Shown piece after piece: positions 28,237 to 38,110 of a DNA stretch of 64,000 nucleotides. Numbering within the stretch: the first letter of the stretch is position 1; every line of letters starts with the position of its first letter. Under the pieces are notes generated by a model that searched no databases, was not told the origin of the DNA, and worked only from the letters and a program-made list of their open reading frames with translations. The DNA is taken from contig NZ_CP030053.1 of the NCBI RefSeq assembly GCF_004114955.1, positions 6,200,001 through 6,264,000 of the forward strand. The letters run 5' to 3'. A program made the translations under genes and the position numbers. This DNA is from Bradyrhizobium guangzhouense (GTDB lineage Bacteria > Pseudomonadota > Alphaproteobacteria > Rhizobiales > Xanthobacteraceae).

Positions 28237-28719
28237 TTAACGACCCGGACGCAGTTCCAGGCTTTCGAGTCCGGCCGCGACGTTGAGGCCGACCTGGCCC
28301 TGCACGCTGAGCGGCTGGAGCGCGATCGAATTGTTGGAGCCGCCGACCAGCACGTTGCCGCCGAGGCCGACGCCGACCGAGGCGCTGCCCTGCGCGCCCG
28401 CGTAATTGCCGGAGAGATCGCCGGGGCCGAGCCGGTCGACCGGCGCGAACACGCCCCAGGCAAGCGTGGTTTCCTGGGTGATGCCGAGGTCGAGGCCAAC
28501 CTTGCGAATGGTCGCGACGTAGCGGTCCTCCGCCAAGCCCTCGGCACGCAGCACGCAGCCGAGGTTGGTCACCGATCCCACGATGAAGCCGATGCTGGCG
28601 CCGCCGCGGCATTCGAGCACGCCGACCCGGACCATCCGCTGCTGCTGCGCACTGCCGCCCACGACGGAGGCCACGAGGCTCGCGACAGTGAGCCCGGCGA
28701 AGATGAACGAACGGCGCAT
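28237..28719 (-). CDS. Secreted DUF992 family protein
   Basis: A 160-residue precursor starting at the ATG at 28719 (MRRSFIFAGLTVASLVASVV), a signal peptide cut near GSAQQ. The mature part has VRVGVLECRGGASIGFIVGS, then NLGCVLRAEG. These are the two conserved Cys of DUF992, probably disulphide linked. Gly-rich strands follow (GAQGSASVGVGLGGNVLVGG), ending ESLELRPGR. The family is common in Rhizobiales periplasm with unknown function. Upstream codons to 28794 are open but unlikely to be used. Confidence 0.88.
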   Translation of the reverse strand: MRRSFIFAGLTVASLVASVVGGSAQQQRMVRVGVLECRGGASIGFIVGSVTNLGCVLRAEGLAEDRYVATIRKVGLDLGITQETTLAWGVFAPVDRLGPGDLSGNYAGAQGSASVGVGLGGNVLVGGSNNSIALQPLSVQGQVGLNVAAGLESLELRPGR

Positions 28720-28827
28720 GAATGTCTCCGAGGATGAAATGTGATGCGAGCAGAGAGGGCACGGCAGGAAACCGCTGGGCGTTCTATGCCACAATAGTCG
28801 TAGACGTGCCAGATCGCGCGGACGTGA

Positions 28828-28859
28828 AAGAAAAAGGGCCCGCTTTGCGCGGGCCCTTC
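28828..28859 (-). terminator. Rho-independent terminator of aatA
   Basis: On the minus strand AAGGGCCCGCGCAAAGCGGGCCCTT folds into a 10-bp stem with a small loop and is followed by TTTCTTTC. It lies about 24 bases after the aatA stop. Confidence 0.85.
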
Positions 28860-28882
28860 ATATCGGATCGCACCTGCGAGCT

Positions 28883-30628
<1,746 letters not shown>

Positions 30629-31279
30629 ATGTACAAGCTCTATTCGATGCAACGCTCGGGCAACAGCTACAAGGTACGCCTTGCGCTGGCGCTGCTGAAC
30701 GTACCTTACGAAGCGATCGAGGTGGACATTCTGCGCGGCGAGAGCAAGACGCCGGACTTCCTGGCGAAGAACCCGTCCGGACAAGTGCCGCTGCTCGAGG
30801 TCGGCGATAACAGGTATCTCGCCGAGTCCAATGCCATCCTCTGGTATGTCGCCGTCGGCACGCCGCTGGCGCCGGAGAACCGGATCGATCGCGCCGAGGC
30901 GCTGCAATGGATGTTCTTCGAGCAGCACGCGCTCGAGCCGAACATCGGCGCGGCCTATTTCTGGCTGTCGCTGGTCAAGGGCGGCCGCGACCTGCAGACC
31001 CATGCGCTGGAGGACTGGATGGAGCGTGGCTATGGCGCGCTCCAGGTGATGGAGAACCACCTCAAGACCAGCGACTACTTCGCTGCCCGCCAGCTCACGG
31101 TCGCCGACATCGCGCTGTACGGCTACACCCACCTCGCCGACCGTTGCGACTTCGACCTTCAGCCCTTCCCGGCGATCAAGGATTGGCTGAAGCGCGTCGA
31201 GGCCGCCCCCGGTTTCGTCGCCATGGACTGGCGCCCCGCCGACATCGACGATCCCGCCAGCATCGCCGCGGGCGCCTGA
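30629..31279 (+). CDS. Glutathione S-transferase family protein
   Basis: A 216-residue GST starting at the ATG at 30629 (MYKLYSMQRSGNSYKVRLAL). The active-site region is SGNSYK, with Ser in the usual catalytic position. GQVPLLEVGDNRYLAESNAI holds the cis-Pro and the glutathione-binding E-S pair. The C-terminal domain has ARQLTVADIALYGYTHLADR. It is likely a bacterial detoxification or dehalogenase-like GST. Upstream codons to 30485 are open, but the homology-like part starts at MYKLY. Confidence 0.9.
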   Translation: MYKLYSMQRSGNSYKVRLALALLNVPYEAIEVDILRGESKTPDFLAKNPSGQVPLLEVGDNRYLAESNAILWYVAVGTPLAPENRIDRAEALQWMFFEQHALEPNIGAAYFWLSLVKGGRDLQTHALEDWMERGYGALQVMENHLKTSDYFAARQLTVADIALYGYTHLADRCDFDLQPFPAIKDWLKRVEAAPGFVAMDWRPADIDDPASIAAGA

Positions 31280-31434
31280 AATCGGGAGCGACGTTAAGAA
31301 ATAGCGGGCATGGCGTTAACCTTTGCCCAAATCCCGCCATGTTCGACGCGATCGCCGCCCCAATATTGCCGGTTGAAATTGTGAAGCTGTTTGGCGTCGC
31401 GGGTGATTCGCTCGCACGTTGAAGGATTTAGACC

Positions 31435-31611
31435 ATGATGCGGGCGTCCGGCACGGTCGGCTTTCAGGGCCAAACCGATACCGTCTCGTCTTCCCGGCTG
31501 ACCAACGCGGTCGCGGCCTCGCTCGCCGTCGCCGCCGTCTCGCTGTGCCTGATCGTCACCCTGACAGTGCTGTCGACCAAGGCGACCATGGCGATGGGTC
31601 TGCCGGTCTGA
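31435..31611 (+). CDS. Small single-pass membrane protein (58 aa)
   Basis: The reading frame begins MMRASGTVGFQGQTDTVSSS. It then has the hydrophobic helix AVAASLAVAAVSLCLIVTLT and ends KATMAMGLPV with TGA at 31611. A weak ribosome site (GAAGGATTTAGACC) precedes it. A second similar short membrane gene follows 73 bases on, in the same direction. The function is unknown. The clean N-out or N-in helix and the codon bias of the region support it being real. Confidence 0.5.
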   Translation: MMRASGTVGFQGQTDTVSSSRLTNAVAASLAVAAVSLCLIVTLTVLSTKATMAMGLPV

Positions 31612-31684
31612 TCCCCGTTTCATCCCTCGTCACCTTCAAGGTGCCGCGCGGCCCCGCGCCTGATGGCATCGCGGCGGAACAGTG

Positions 31685-31843
31685 ATGAAATCGCCTGTGA
31701 TCATCGTTGCAATCACCCTGACGGCGGCGATCCTGGTCGCGGCGTCGCTGGTGCTTTTCGTCGGCACCCGCAAGGCCGCGGGGACGTCGACATGGAACAT
31801 GCCCGTGCAGCAACAGCGCCTGATGCACGCGCATTTGGTCTAA
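31685..31843 (+). CDS. Small single-pass membrane protein (52 aa)
   Basis: It begins MKSPVIIVAITLTAAILVAA and continues through a Leu/Val/Phe-rich helix to the basic end RKAAGTSTWNMPV and HAHLV, with TAA at 31843. The N-terminal helix could be a membrane anchor or an uncleaved signal. It is paired with the 58-residue gene upstream and followed by a membrane PAS gene. The function is unknown. An in-frame GTG at 31682 is an alternative start. Confidence 0.5.
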   Translation: MKSPVIIVAITLTAAILVAASLVLFVGTRKAAGTSTWNMPVQQQRLMHAHLV

Positions 31844-31972
31844 AATCATCCGAAAGCTTTGAGCGAGCTCGCAAGCACCGCTTAAGCGCGCCGCGCGAAA
31901 TCGCCTTGCGCTCGCGCAACCATCGGTCAGTCTGACCGCCTTATCTCGTTCAGGGAGGATTGAGCGAGGCTC

Positions 31973-32785
31973 ATGCGGTTCGGATGGCGTGCCATCTCAG
32001 GTCCCGTGCTGACGGCAGCGATTGCGCTGCTGGCGATCCTGCTCGATCGCCATGCTCCCGCTCCCTCGCTTGCGCCGCTGTTCGTCGGCATCGTGGCGCT
32101 GGCCGGTTCGCTCTCGGGCTTTGCATCCGCACTCGGCAGCGCCGTCATCGCCGTGATCGGCGCGGCGCTGCTCGCGCTCAGCCATCGCACGGCGCCGGGC
32201 TTTGCCGCCAGCGATCTCGCGCGCCTCTGCCTGCTCGCGCTGACGACAATGGGAACCGCGGCCATCACCGGATTGATGCGCGAGCGGCTGCTCGATTCCT
32301 TTGCTGCCGAGCGGCGCAACCATGCCACCGCGGCACGGCTGTCGGCCGCGCTCGACCAGGTCGATATCGGCATCGTGCTGCTCGATGCGGAGACCCGCGC
32401 CGAATTCATCAACCGCGCATTCCGCGATTATTTTGCGCTGCCTGACGAGATGGCCGATGACAAGCCGCCCTTCATCGCGCTGATGTATCACGGCCGCGAC
32501 ACCGGTGCGTTCGAATTGCCGGAGGACGAACTCGGCGTCTTCATCGCGCGGCGGATGGAAACGGTGCGGACCGGCGACGCCACGCCGATCAACATCGCCT
32601 TGCGCAATGGCGAGGTGCTGCGTTTCGTCTGCACCGCACTGCCCGATGGCGGCCGCATGTTGAGCTACACGCCGGTCACCGACCTCGTGCGCCACACCGA
32701 CGCGCCTGAACGCGCCGACTATTATCGCGCGGTGCGCGATCCCACGGGGCGGAAGCTGATCCGCTATTTGCGCGTCGCGGAGTGA
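31973..32785 (+). CDS. Membrane-anchored PAS-domain protein
   Basis: A 270-residue protein. The first about 100 residues hold four hydrophobic helices (AISGPVLTAAIALLAILL, LAPLFVGIVALAGSLSG, SAVIAVIGAALLALS, LARLCLLALTTMGTAAITG). A PAS fold follows (LSAALDQVDIGIVLLDAETR, AEFINRAFRDYFALPDEM), to about residue 235. There is no kinase, GGDEF or other output domain, so it may act through a partner or be a cut-down sensor. It is preceded by two tiny membrane protein genes on the same strand. Confidence 0.85.
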   Translation: MRFGWRAISGPVLTAAIALLAILLDRHAPAPSLAPLFVGIVALAGSLSGFASALGSAVIAVIGAALLALSHRTAPGFAASDLARLCLLALTTMGTAAITGLMRERLLDSFAAERRNHATAARLSAALDQVDIGIVLLDAETRAEFINRAFRDYFALPDEMADDKPPFIALMYHGRDTGAFELPEDELGVFIARRMETVRTGDATPINIALRNGEVLRFVCTALPDGGRMLSYTPVTDLVRHTDAPERADYYRAVRDPTGRKLIRYLRVAE

Positions 32786-32902
32786 GCTCGTGGTTCACCT
32801 CTCCCCATCGGGAGAGATGACAAGCGAGAGCGCGATTGATCAATGCGCCCAGCATCCCGTATGAAGGATGCCTCATCGCATCGTCGACTTACGGATTCCC
32901 AG

Positions 32903-33358
32903 ATGTCGCTCACCATTCGCTCCGTCACACGGCAGGACTACGATCAATGGCTGCCGCTGTGGGACGGCTACAATGCCTTCTACGGCCGCTCCGGCCCGAC
33001 CGCGCTCGCGCCCGAGATCACCGAGATGACCTGGCAACGCTTCTTCGATGCCTACGAGCCGGTGCATGCGCTGGTCGCCGACAGCGACGGCAAGCTGCTC
33101 GGGCTGACGCATTATCTGTTCCATCGCAGCACCACGGCGATCCAGCCATCGTGCTATCTGCAGGACCTGTTCACGCTCGAGGCCGCGCGCGGCAAGGGCG
33201 TCGCTTCCGCACTCATTTACGGCGTCTACGAGCGCGCAAAACTCGCAGGCTCGCCGCGCGTCTACTGGCAGACGCACGAGACCAACACCACCGCGCAGAG
33301 CCTGTACGACAAGGTCGCCGAGCGCTCCGGCTTCATCGTCTATCGCAAGATCTTCTGA
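32903..33358 (+). CDS. GNAT-family N-acetyltransferase
   Basis: A 151-residue acetyltransferase starting at the ATG at 32903 (MSLTIRSVTRQDYDQWLPLW). The N-terminal strand-helix and the conserved WDGYNAFYGR are seen in the GNAT subgroup related to phosphinothricin-type enzymes. The acetyl-CoA loop is LFTLEAARGKGVASALIYGV. The last part, NTTAQSLYDKVAERSGFIVY, is also typical. The substrate is unknown. A likely terminator lies about 108 bases downstream. Confidence 0.9.
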   Translation: MSLTIRSVTRQDYDQWLPLWDGYNAFYGRSGPTALAPEITEMTWQRFFDAYEPVHALVADSDGKLLGLTHYLFHRSTTAIQPSCYLQDLFTLEAARGKGVASALIYGVYERAKLAGSPRVYWQTHETNTTAQSLYDKVAERSGFIVYRKIF

Positions 33359-33465
33359 TTTTGAGAGGCCTGTGGATAACTCCTGATGTCACCGGCGCGT
33401 TACACTCCGGGATTATCTTGCAATCGCGTCTGATCAGGCCCCCCGTCACCGATCAAGCGCCCCAA

Positions 33466-33510
33466 GCGGTCCCCGTCAGTCGCCGCGTCTGACAGGGGCC
33501 GCATTTTTTT
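33466..33510 (+). terminator. Possible rho-independent terminator of the GNAT gene
   Basis: GCGGTCCCCGTCAG and CTGACAGGGGCCGC pair with one bulged base on each side, around the loop TCGCCGCGT, and are followed by seven T residues. It lies about 108 bases after the GNAT stop, upstream of the aldo/keto reductase gene. Confidence 0.55.
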
Positions 33511-33609
33511 GCCTGTCCCTGTCGGCATAGCTGCAACGCGACCAGGCGCTTGCCGCAGCAGTGCACGGCGGTCACAATGGCGGCCTGCTCTCGTTCGACA
33601 GGACCTCCC

Positions 33610-34551
33610 ATGGAAATTCGCAATCTCGGCGGCTCCGGCCTGCGCGTGTCCGCGGTCGGGCTCGGCTGCAACAATTTCGGCCAGCGCACCGATCTGGAAA
33701 CCTCCCGCAAGGTGATCCATCGGGCGATCGACCTCGGCATCACGCTGTTCGACACCGCCGACATCTATGCCGGCATGGGCGGCTCGGAGACGGTGCTCGG
33801 CACGGTGCTTGGCGACCGCCGCAAGGACATCGTGCTCGCCACCAAATATTCCAAGCCGATGGCGGCCGACGGCACCAAACAGGGCGCCTCGCGCCGCTAC
33901 ATCATGAATGCGGTCGAGGCCAGCCTGACGCGGCTCAAGACCGATTACATCGATCTCTACCAGCAGCATGATTACGATCCGCTGACGCCGCTGGAAGAGA
34001 CGCTGCGCGCGCTCGACGATCTCGTCCGCCAGGGCAAGGTCCGCTACATCGGCCATTCCAACTTTCCGGCGTGGCGGATTGCGGAAGCCGAGTTCACCGC
34101 GCGTGCGATGAATGTCAGCCGCTTCGTCTCGGCCCAGGACGAGTACAGCCTCGTCGTCCGCGACATCGAGAAGGATCTGCTGCCCGCCGCGCAGGAGTAC
34201 AAGCTCGGCCTCTTGCCGTTCTTCCCGCTGGCGAGCGGTCTCCTGACCGGAAAGTACCAGCGCGGCGCGGTGGCCCCCGCCGACACCCGCTTCGGCAAGG
34301 TGCCGGCGCTGCGGGACCGCTATGTCACGCCGCACAACGAGGACATCGTCGAAAAGCTCCAGGCCTTCGCGAAGGCGCGCGGCCATTCCATGCTCGAGCT
34401 TGCCTTCTCCTGGCTCGCGGGACGACCGCAAGTGTCGAGCGTGATCGCCGGCGCCACCCGCGTCGAGCAGGTCGAGCAGAACGTCAAGGCGATCGCCTGG
34501 CAACTCACGGCCGAGGACCTCGCCGAGATCGACAGCATCACGAAGGGGTGA
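33610..34551 (+). CDS. Aldo/keto reductase
   Basis: A 313-residue NADPH-dependent oxidoreductase of the YghZ/YajO-like group. It starts MEIRNLGGSGLRVSAVGLGC at 33610. The catalytic Asp and Tyr lie in FDTADIYAGMGGSE. The Lys is in IVLATKYSKPMAADG and the His in YQQHDYDP. It also has KVRYIGHSNFPAWR, with SNF forming part of the NADPH site, and SVIAGATRVEQVEQN near the end. The substrate is unknown. The gene converges with the haem-oxygenase-like gene, only 18 bases away. Confidence 0.92.
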   Translation: MEIRNLGGSGLRVSAVGLGCNNFGQRTDLETSRKVIHRAIDLGITLFDTADIYAGMGGSETVLGTVLGDRRKDIVLATKYSKPMAADGTKQGASRRYIMNAVEASLTRLKTDYIDLYQQHDYDPLTPLEETLRALDDLVRQGKVRYIGHSNFPAWRIAEAEFTARAMNVSRFVSAQDEYSLVVRDIEKDLLPAAQEYKLGLLPFFPLASGLLTGKYQRGAVAPADTRFGKVPALRDRYVTPHNEDIVEKLQAFAKARGHSMLELAFSWLAGRPQVSSVIAGATRVEQVEQNVKAIAWQLTAEDLAEIDSITKG

Positions 34552-34569
34552 ACTTTCGGGTGCGGCGCG

Positions 34570-34893
34570 CTAGATGGCGCCGCGTCCGACCGTCTGCATC
34601 ACCTCAAAACCCTCGAACTGGGGATGACCGAGGTAGAGCGGCTTGTTGCCGCCGGCCCGGGCATGCGCCGCGCGAAACGCCTCCGATTTGGTCCATGCGT
34701 CGAACGCGGCGTGGTTCGCCCACACCGTATGTGAAGCGTAGAGCGTGTGGTCCTCGAGCTCCGGCCCGCGCAGCAGATGGAATTCGACGAAGCCCGGCAC
34801 CTTGTCCAGATGCGTGTCGCGCGAGAGCCAGACCTGCTCGAAGTCGGTCTCCGATCCCTTGGCGACACGGAAGCGGTTCATGGCGATGTACAT
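34570..34893 (-). CDS. Antibiotic-monooxygenase fold, IsdG/HmuQ-type haem oxygenase
   Basis: A 107-residue protein starting at the ATG at 34893 (MYIAMNRFRVAKGSETDFEQ). It contains VPGFVEFHLLRGPELEDHTL and ASHTVWANHAAFDAWTKSEA, then FRAAHARAGG and PLYLGHPQFEGFEV. The Asn-Trp-His triad of IsdG-like enzymes has counterparts in MNR, VWAN/AWT and AAH. From memory it closely resembles the HmuQ/HmuD haem-degrading enzymes of Bradyrhizobium japonicum, which release iron from haem. No haem-uptake genes lie adjacent. Which of HmuQ or HmuD it is, or whether it is a third copy, is open. Confidence 0.75.
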   Translation of the reverse strand: MYIAMNRFRVAKGSETDFEQVWLSRDTHLDKVPGFVEFHLLRGPELEDHTLYASHTVWANHAAFDAWTKSEAFRAAHARAGGNKPLYLGHPQFEGFEVMQTVGRGAI

Positions 34894-34925
34894 GGGCGAG
34901 GTCTCCTGATGCTGCTCCACTATCT

Positions 34926-34968
34926 CGTCATTCCGGGACACGCCGCAAGGCGTGGGCCCGGAATGACG
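34926..34968. repeat. Dispersed palindrome, family A, short form
   Basis: CGTCATTCCGGGACACGCCG, AA, GGCGTGGGCCCGGAATGACG form a single 43-base hairpin. It lies upstream of the haem-oxygenase-like gene and just past the DUF1501 gene stop, so it may act as an end-of-transcript structure. Confidence 0.8.
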
Positions 34969-34978
34969 GCGACGGCTG

Positions 34979-36202
34979 TCAAGCCACCAGCCCCTTCATC
35001 GGCCTTGCGCTGGCGCTGTCCGGGAACACGGTCTGGGCCAGGACCTGATCCGACAGGCCGAACTGGCCCTGCAGCACGCCCTTGATGACGGAGCGGAGAT
35101 CTGTGGTCGGCTTGAGGTCGCGGCCTTCATAGAGGTTGGCGGGCTTGAGGCCGGGCCAGTCGGAGATGACGCGGCCGCCTTTCACGGCGCCGCCGGCGAG
35201 CAGCGCGATAGTGCCGGTGCCGTGATCGGTGCCGTCGGTGCCGTTGATGCGCGCGGTGCGGCCGAACTCGGTGGCGACGACGACGATGGTGTCGCGCCAG
35301 CGATCACCAAGACCGCTTTCGAATTCGGCAAGTGCACTGTCGAGACCGCCGAGCAGGAAGGCGAGGCGTCCGACCGGGCCGCCTTCGTTCGCGTGCGTAT
35401 CCCAGCCGTCGAAGGCGAGCGCGGCGATGCGCGGACCGTCATCGGCGGCCATCAGCTTGGCCGCGCCGCGCGCGACCTGCCGCATCTGCGCGGCCTGGTT
35501 ACCCGGCTTCGGCTTCATGTCGTCGCCGCTCGCGGCCTTCTCCAGCTGCAAGCCCTGCGTCAACGCCGAGCCGAGCGCGGGATCGCGATGACGGTAGAGA
35601 TCGACCAGCCGCATCGCGGTGTCGTCATCGGCCTGCGGCAGCGCGACCGGCGCCCAGCCGACGGTCGGCGCCGCGCCGCGCAGCACCAGCGGCGTGGTGG
35701 GACCGACCGCAAGCCCGCTCGACACGCGCTCGCCGCGCGGCAACGCTTCGAGCGCGCGATTGAGCCAGCCGGACTGTACGCGGCCAGGTCCCGCATAGCC
35801 GCTCTCGAGCACGTCCTGGCCGTCGAAATGCGAGCGGTCGCGATAGGGCGTCGAGACGGCGTGGATCACCGCGGCATGCTGATCCCTGTACATGCGCGCA
35901 AATTCCGGCATCGCCGGATGCAGCGCGAAGAAGCCGTCGAGCCTGGTCGCAGCATGCGCGCCGTCCGCCGTGAGCGCGATCGAGCCGTGCAGGCCGGCAT
36001 AATCGGGGTCGCCGATCGGCGCGACGGTAGCGAGCCCGTCGAGCGCGCCGCGCAGGATCACGACGACCAGGCGCGGGTCGCGCCCGTCGGCGGCACGCGC
36101 GAATTTCGGCAGGTACGCCCAGGCCGCGAAGGCGGCGCCGCCGAGCAGAAGACCGCGGCGCGACGTGAGGAGCCGGTTTTCGACGCAGTCGATCATCATC
36201 AT
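34979..36202 (-). CDS. Tat-exported DUF1501 protein
   Basis: A 407-residue protein. The N-terminus has the twin-arginine motif LLTSRRGLLLGGAAFAAWAY, cut near ARA. The body contains VVVILRGALDGLATVAPIGD, DRSHFDGQDVLESGYAGPGR, LAFDGWDTHANEGG, ATEFGRTARINGTDGTDHGT and SVIKGVLQGQFGLSD. These are hallmarks of the alkaline-phosphatase-like DUF1501 family. Its 5' end overlaps the DUF1800 gene by four bases (ATGA), so both are translated together. The pair is known from many bacteria with unknown function. Two further Met codons precede MIDCV. Confidence 0.92.
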   Translation of the reverse strand: MMMIDCVENRLLTSRRGLLLGGAAFAAWAYLPKFARAADGRDPRLVVVILRGALDGLATVAPIGDPDYAGLHGSIALTADGAHAATRLDGFFALHPAMPEFARMYRDQHAAVIHAVSTPYRDRSHFDGQDVLESGYAGPGRVQSGWLNRALEALPRGERVSSGLAVGPTTPLVLRGAAPTVGWAPVALPQADDDTAMRLVDLYRHRDPALGSALTQGLQLEKAASGDDMKPKPGNQAAQMRQVARGAAKLMAADDGPRIAALAFDGWDTHANEGGPVGRLAFLLGGLDSALAEFESGLGDRWRDTIVVVATEFGRTARINGTDGTDHGTGTIALLAGGAVKGGRVISDWPGLKPANLYEGRDLKPTTDLRSVIKGVLQGQFGLSDQVLAQTVFPDSASARPMKGLVA

Positions 36203-37770
36203 CTCCTCTGGATTTCAGGCGACATCAACAGCAGAGCCAGCGCCTGCTGGCGCGATTCCGCGCGCTCGATGGTTCTGCGCGTTTCGACGGAAGCCGCATC
36301 GGCCGCGGCGAATTCAAGAAGATCGAGCGGATCGATGTTGGGCCCGAGCCGCGCGCCCATCTGCGAGGCGATGTCGAGCCGGAGCTTCATGCCCTCGGGC
36401 GCGGCCCATGCCGCTGCGGTGTCGGGGAAGCCGTTGGGTCCCGCCGGCGTCCACAACGGCTGGCCGAGCAGGTTCAGGCTGCCCAGATAGAAACCGGGAT
36501 CCTCCGGCACGCGCGCCAGCAGCCGGCCGCTCGCGACCAGGAAATCGTAAGGCGAGCGCATCTTGGTGAGCGGCGCCTTCCAGGCCTCGTCTGAATCAAT
36601 GAGAGCCGTCGCCAGCGCCTTGAGGTCGCCGTCGGTCCTGACAAAGACATCGCGCAAGCGCGCCACCAGCGCCGGCGGTGGATCGTCGGCAACGAAATGC
36701 CTGACGAATTTCGTGGCGATGAAGTTTGCCGTCGAGGGATGGCGCGCGATGTCGGCGAGGGCGGCTTCGCCCTGCGCCAGGCCGTTGGCCTCGTAGGTCC
36801 TGCCGAGCAGCAGCTGCGGTCCGGGCTGGTGCGCATTGGCGTTGAAGGCGAAAGAGCCGGGCGCGCCGAGCTGGCCCTTCCGGCCGGCAAAGGTCCAGCC
36901 GGTGATGATGCGCGCAAGCGAGGTGACGTCGCCTTGCGTATAGCCGCCGCCGACGCCGAGCGTATGCAGCTCCATGATCTCGCGCGCGAGATTTTCGTTG
37001 AGCCCGCGCTTGCGGTTTTGTCCGGCGCGCGAGTCCGGTCCGAGCGATTGCTGGTTGTCGAGAAAGAACAGCATCGCCGGATGCTGCTCGACCGCCTTCA
37101 GCATGTCGGCGAACCGGCCGAGCACATGCGGCCGGATCGCCTCGCGCTCGAACGCGCCGGCCCACATCCGCGCCAGCTCGCCCTTGCTCGCGGAGATGCA
37201 GAAATGATTGGACCAGAACACCACCAGGCGTTCGGTGAAGCCGCAATCGACCAGCATCGCGCGCTGCAACCGCGCCAGCGCTTCGGTGCGAAACGTCTTC
37301 TGGATCACGTTGAGCGGCTGCTTTGCAGCCGGGGCTGCGGCGGCATTGGGCTGCATGGCCTCGGGCTTCATCGCGCCGTCGGCGGACTTGTTGTCGGCAG
37401 CTTTGGCCTCCGCCATCTGCTGACCCGATATCTCGCTCGCCACCGTGTTGAGCGAGAGATTGCGCCGCAACTGGTTCTCGGACTTCTGGTTCGCGGGCTG
37501 CGGCACCGGCGCTTCGGTCGGCGCTGCGGCCTTGGCGGCCTCGCGCGCCTGCTTGACCTCGTCCTGATAGGCGAACACGGCTTGGGCGAGTTGCGGCGTC
37601 GATTGCAGGCCCGGCGCCTCCAGCAGCGCGCCGAGCGGACGCGCCAGTTCCGCCTTCACGAAGCCACGAGGATCGGAGGCCGCATTGACGAGATCGCCGG
37701 ATGCACCGCCGCGCGGCCCGAAGCCGAAGCGGTTCAGCGCGACGAGAGCGGCTTGGGAATCGCGGGCCAT
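36199..37770 (-). CDS. DUF1800 domain protein
   Basis: A 523-residue protein typical of the DUF1800 family. It has ALNRFGFGPRGGASGDLVNA near the start, a Pro/Ala/Gln-rich insert at about 95-150, VVFWSNHFCISASKGELARM, RGLNENLAREIMELHTLGVG and SLARIITGWTFAGRKGQLG. It ends LLLMSPEIQRR. There is no obvious signal peptide, so it may leave the cell with its DUF1501 partner or act inside. It is the first gene of the two-gene operon with DUF1501. Confidence 0.92.
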   Translation of the reverse strand: MARDSQAALVALNRFGFGPRGGASGDLVNAASDPRGFVKAELARPLGALLEAPGLQSTPQLAQAVFAYQDEVKQAREAAKAAAPTEAPVPQPANQKSENQLRRNLSLNTVASEISGQQMAEAKAADNKSADGAMKPEAMQPNAAAAPAAKQPLNVIQKTFRTEALARLQRAMLVDCGFTERLVVFWSNHFCISASKGELARMWAGAFEREAIRPHVLGRFADMLKAVEQHPAMLFFLDNQQSLGPDSRAGQNRKRGLNENLAREIMELHTLGVGGGYTQGDVTSLARIITGWTFAGRKGQLGAPGSFAFNANAHQPGPQLLLGRTYEANGLAQGEAALADIARHPSTANFIATKFVRHFVADDPPPALVARLRDVFVRTDGDLKALATALIDSDEAWKAPLTKMRSPYDFLVASGRLLARVPEDPGFYLGSLNLLGQPLWTPAGPNGFPDTAAAWAAPEGMKLRLDIASQMGARLGPNIDPLDLLEFAAADAASVETRRTIERAESRQQALALLLMSPEIQRR

Positions 37771-37884
37771 CGATTTGTCCTCCGCGCCTTGCCGTCAGCT
37801 TCCATGGTCGATGCGCGGCGCGTAATATAGCGTGGCAACAGATGAACCCGACATGAAAATGACGGCAGAGCTTCGACGTAAATC

Positions 37885-38091
37885 ATGACAAATTCGAAAG
37901 AAATCACGATTTCGCAACCGGCCCCGCGTCGCCTTGCCTGTTCCCGATGTGGCACCGAGTTCGGCTGCGATCTGTCGGGCCAGTGCTGGTGCGCGGAGGA
38001 AACGGCCAAGCTGCCGATGCCGGCGAAGGGCGAGGATTGTCTGTGCCGGGAATGCTTGCGGAAAGCGGCGGAGGAGGCGGCAGTTTCGTAG
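37885..38091 (+). CDS. Cysteine-rich CWC family protein
   Basis: A 68-residue protein with Cys pairs in the CWC pattern: LACSRCGTEFGCDL, GQCWCAEETAKL and DCLCRECLRKA. Seven or more Cys suggest zinc binding. It begins MTNSKEITISQPAPRR. The stop codon TAG is supplied by the first bases of the palindrome at 38087-38106, so the protein's end was set by that repeat. The function is unknown. It faces the GST-like gene at 38111. Confidence 0.85.
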   Translation: MTNSKEITISQPAPRRLACSRCGTEFGCDLSGQCWCAEETAKLPMPAKGEDCLCRECLRKAAEEAAVS

Positions 38092-38106
38092 GGTGGCCAC
38101 CCTACG
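38087..38106. repeat. Perfect 20-bp palindrome, collapsed family C element
   Basis: CGTAGGGTGG and CCACCCTACG meet without a spacer. They match the outer ends of the longer elements at 20210 and 58097. The TAG inside it is the stop codon of the CWC gene. It lies between two convergent genes, 5 bases from the end of the next. Confidence 0.85.
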
Positions 38107-38110
38107 AAGT

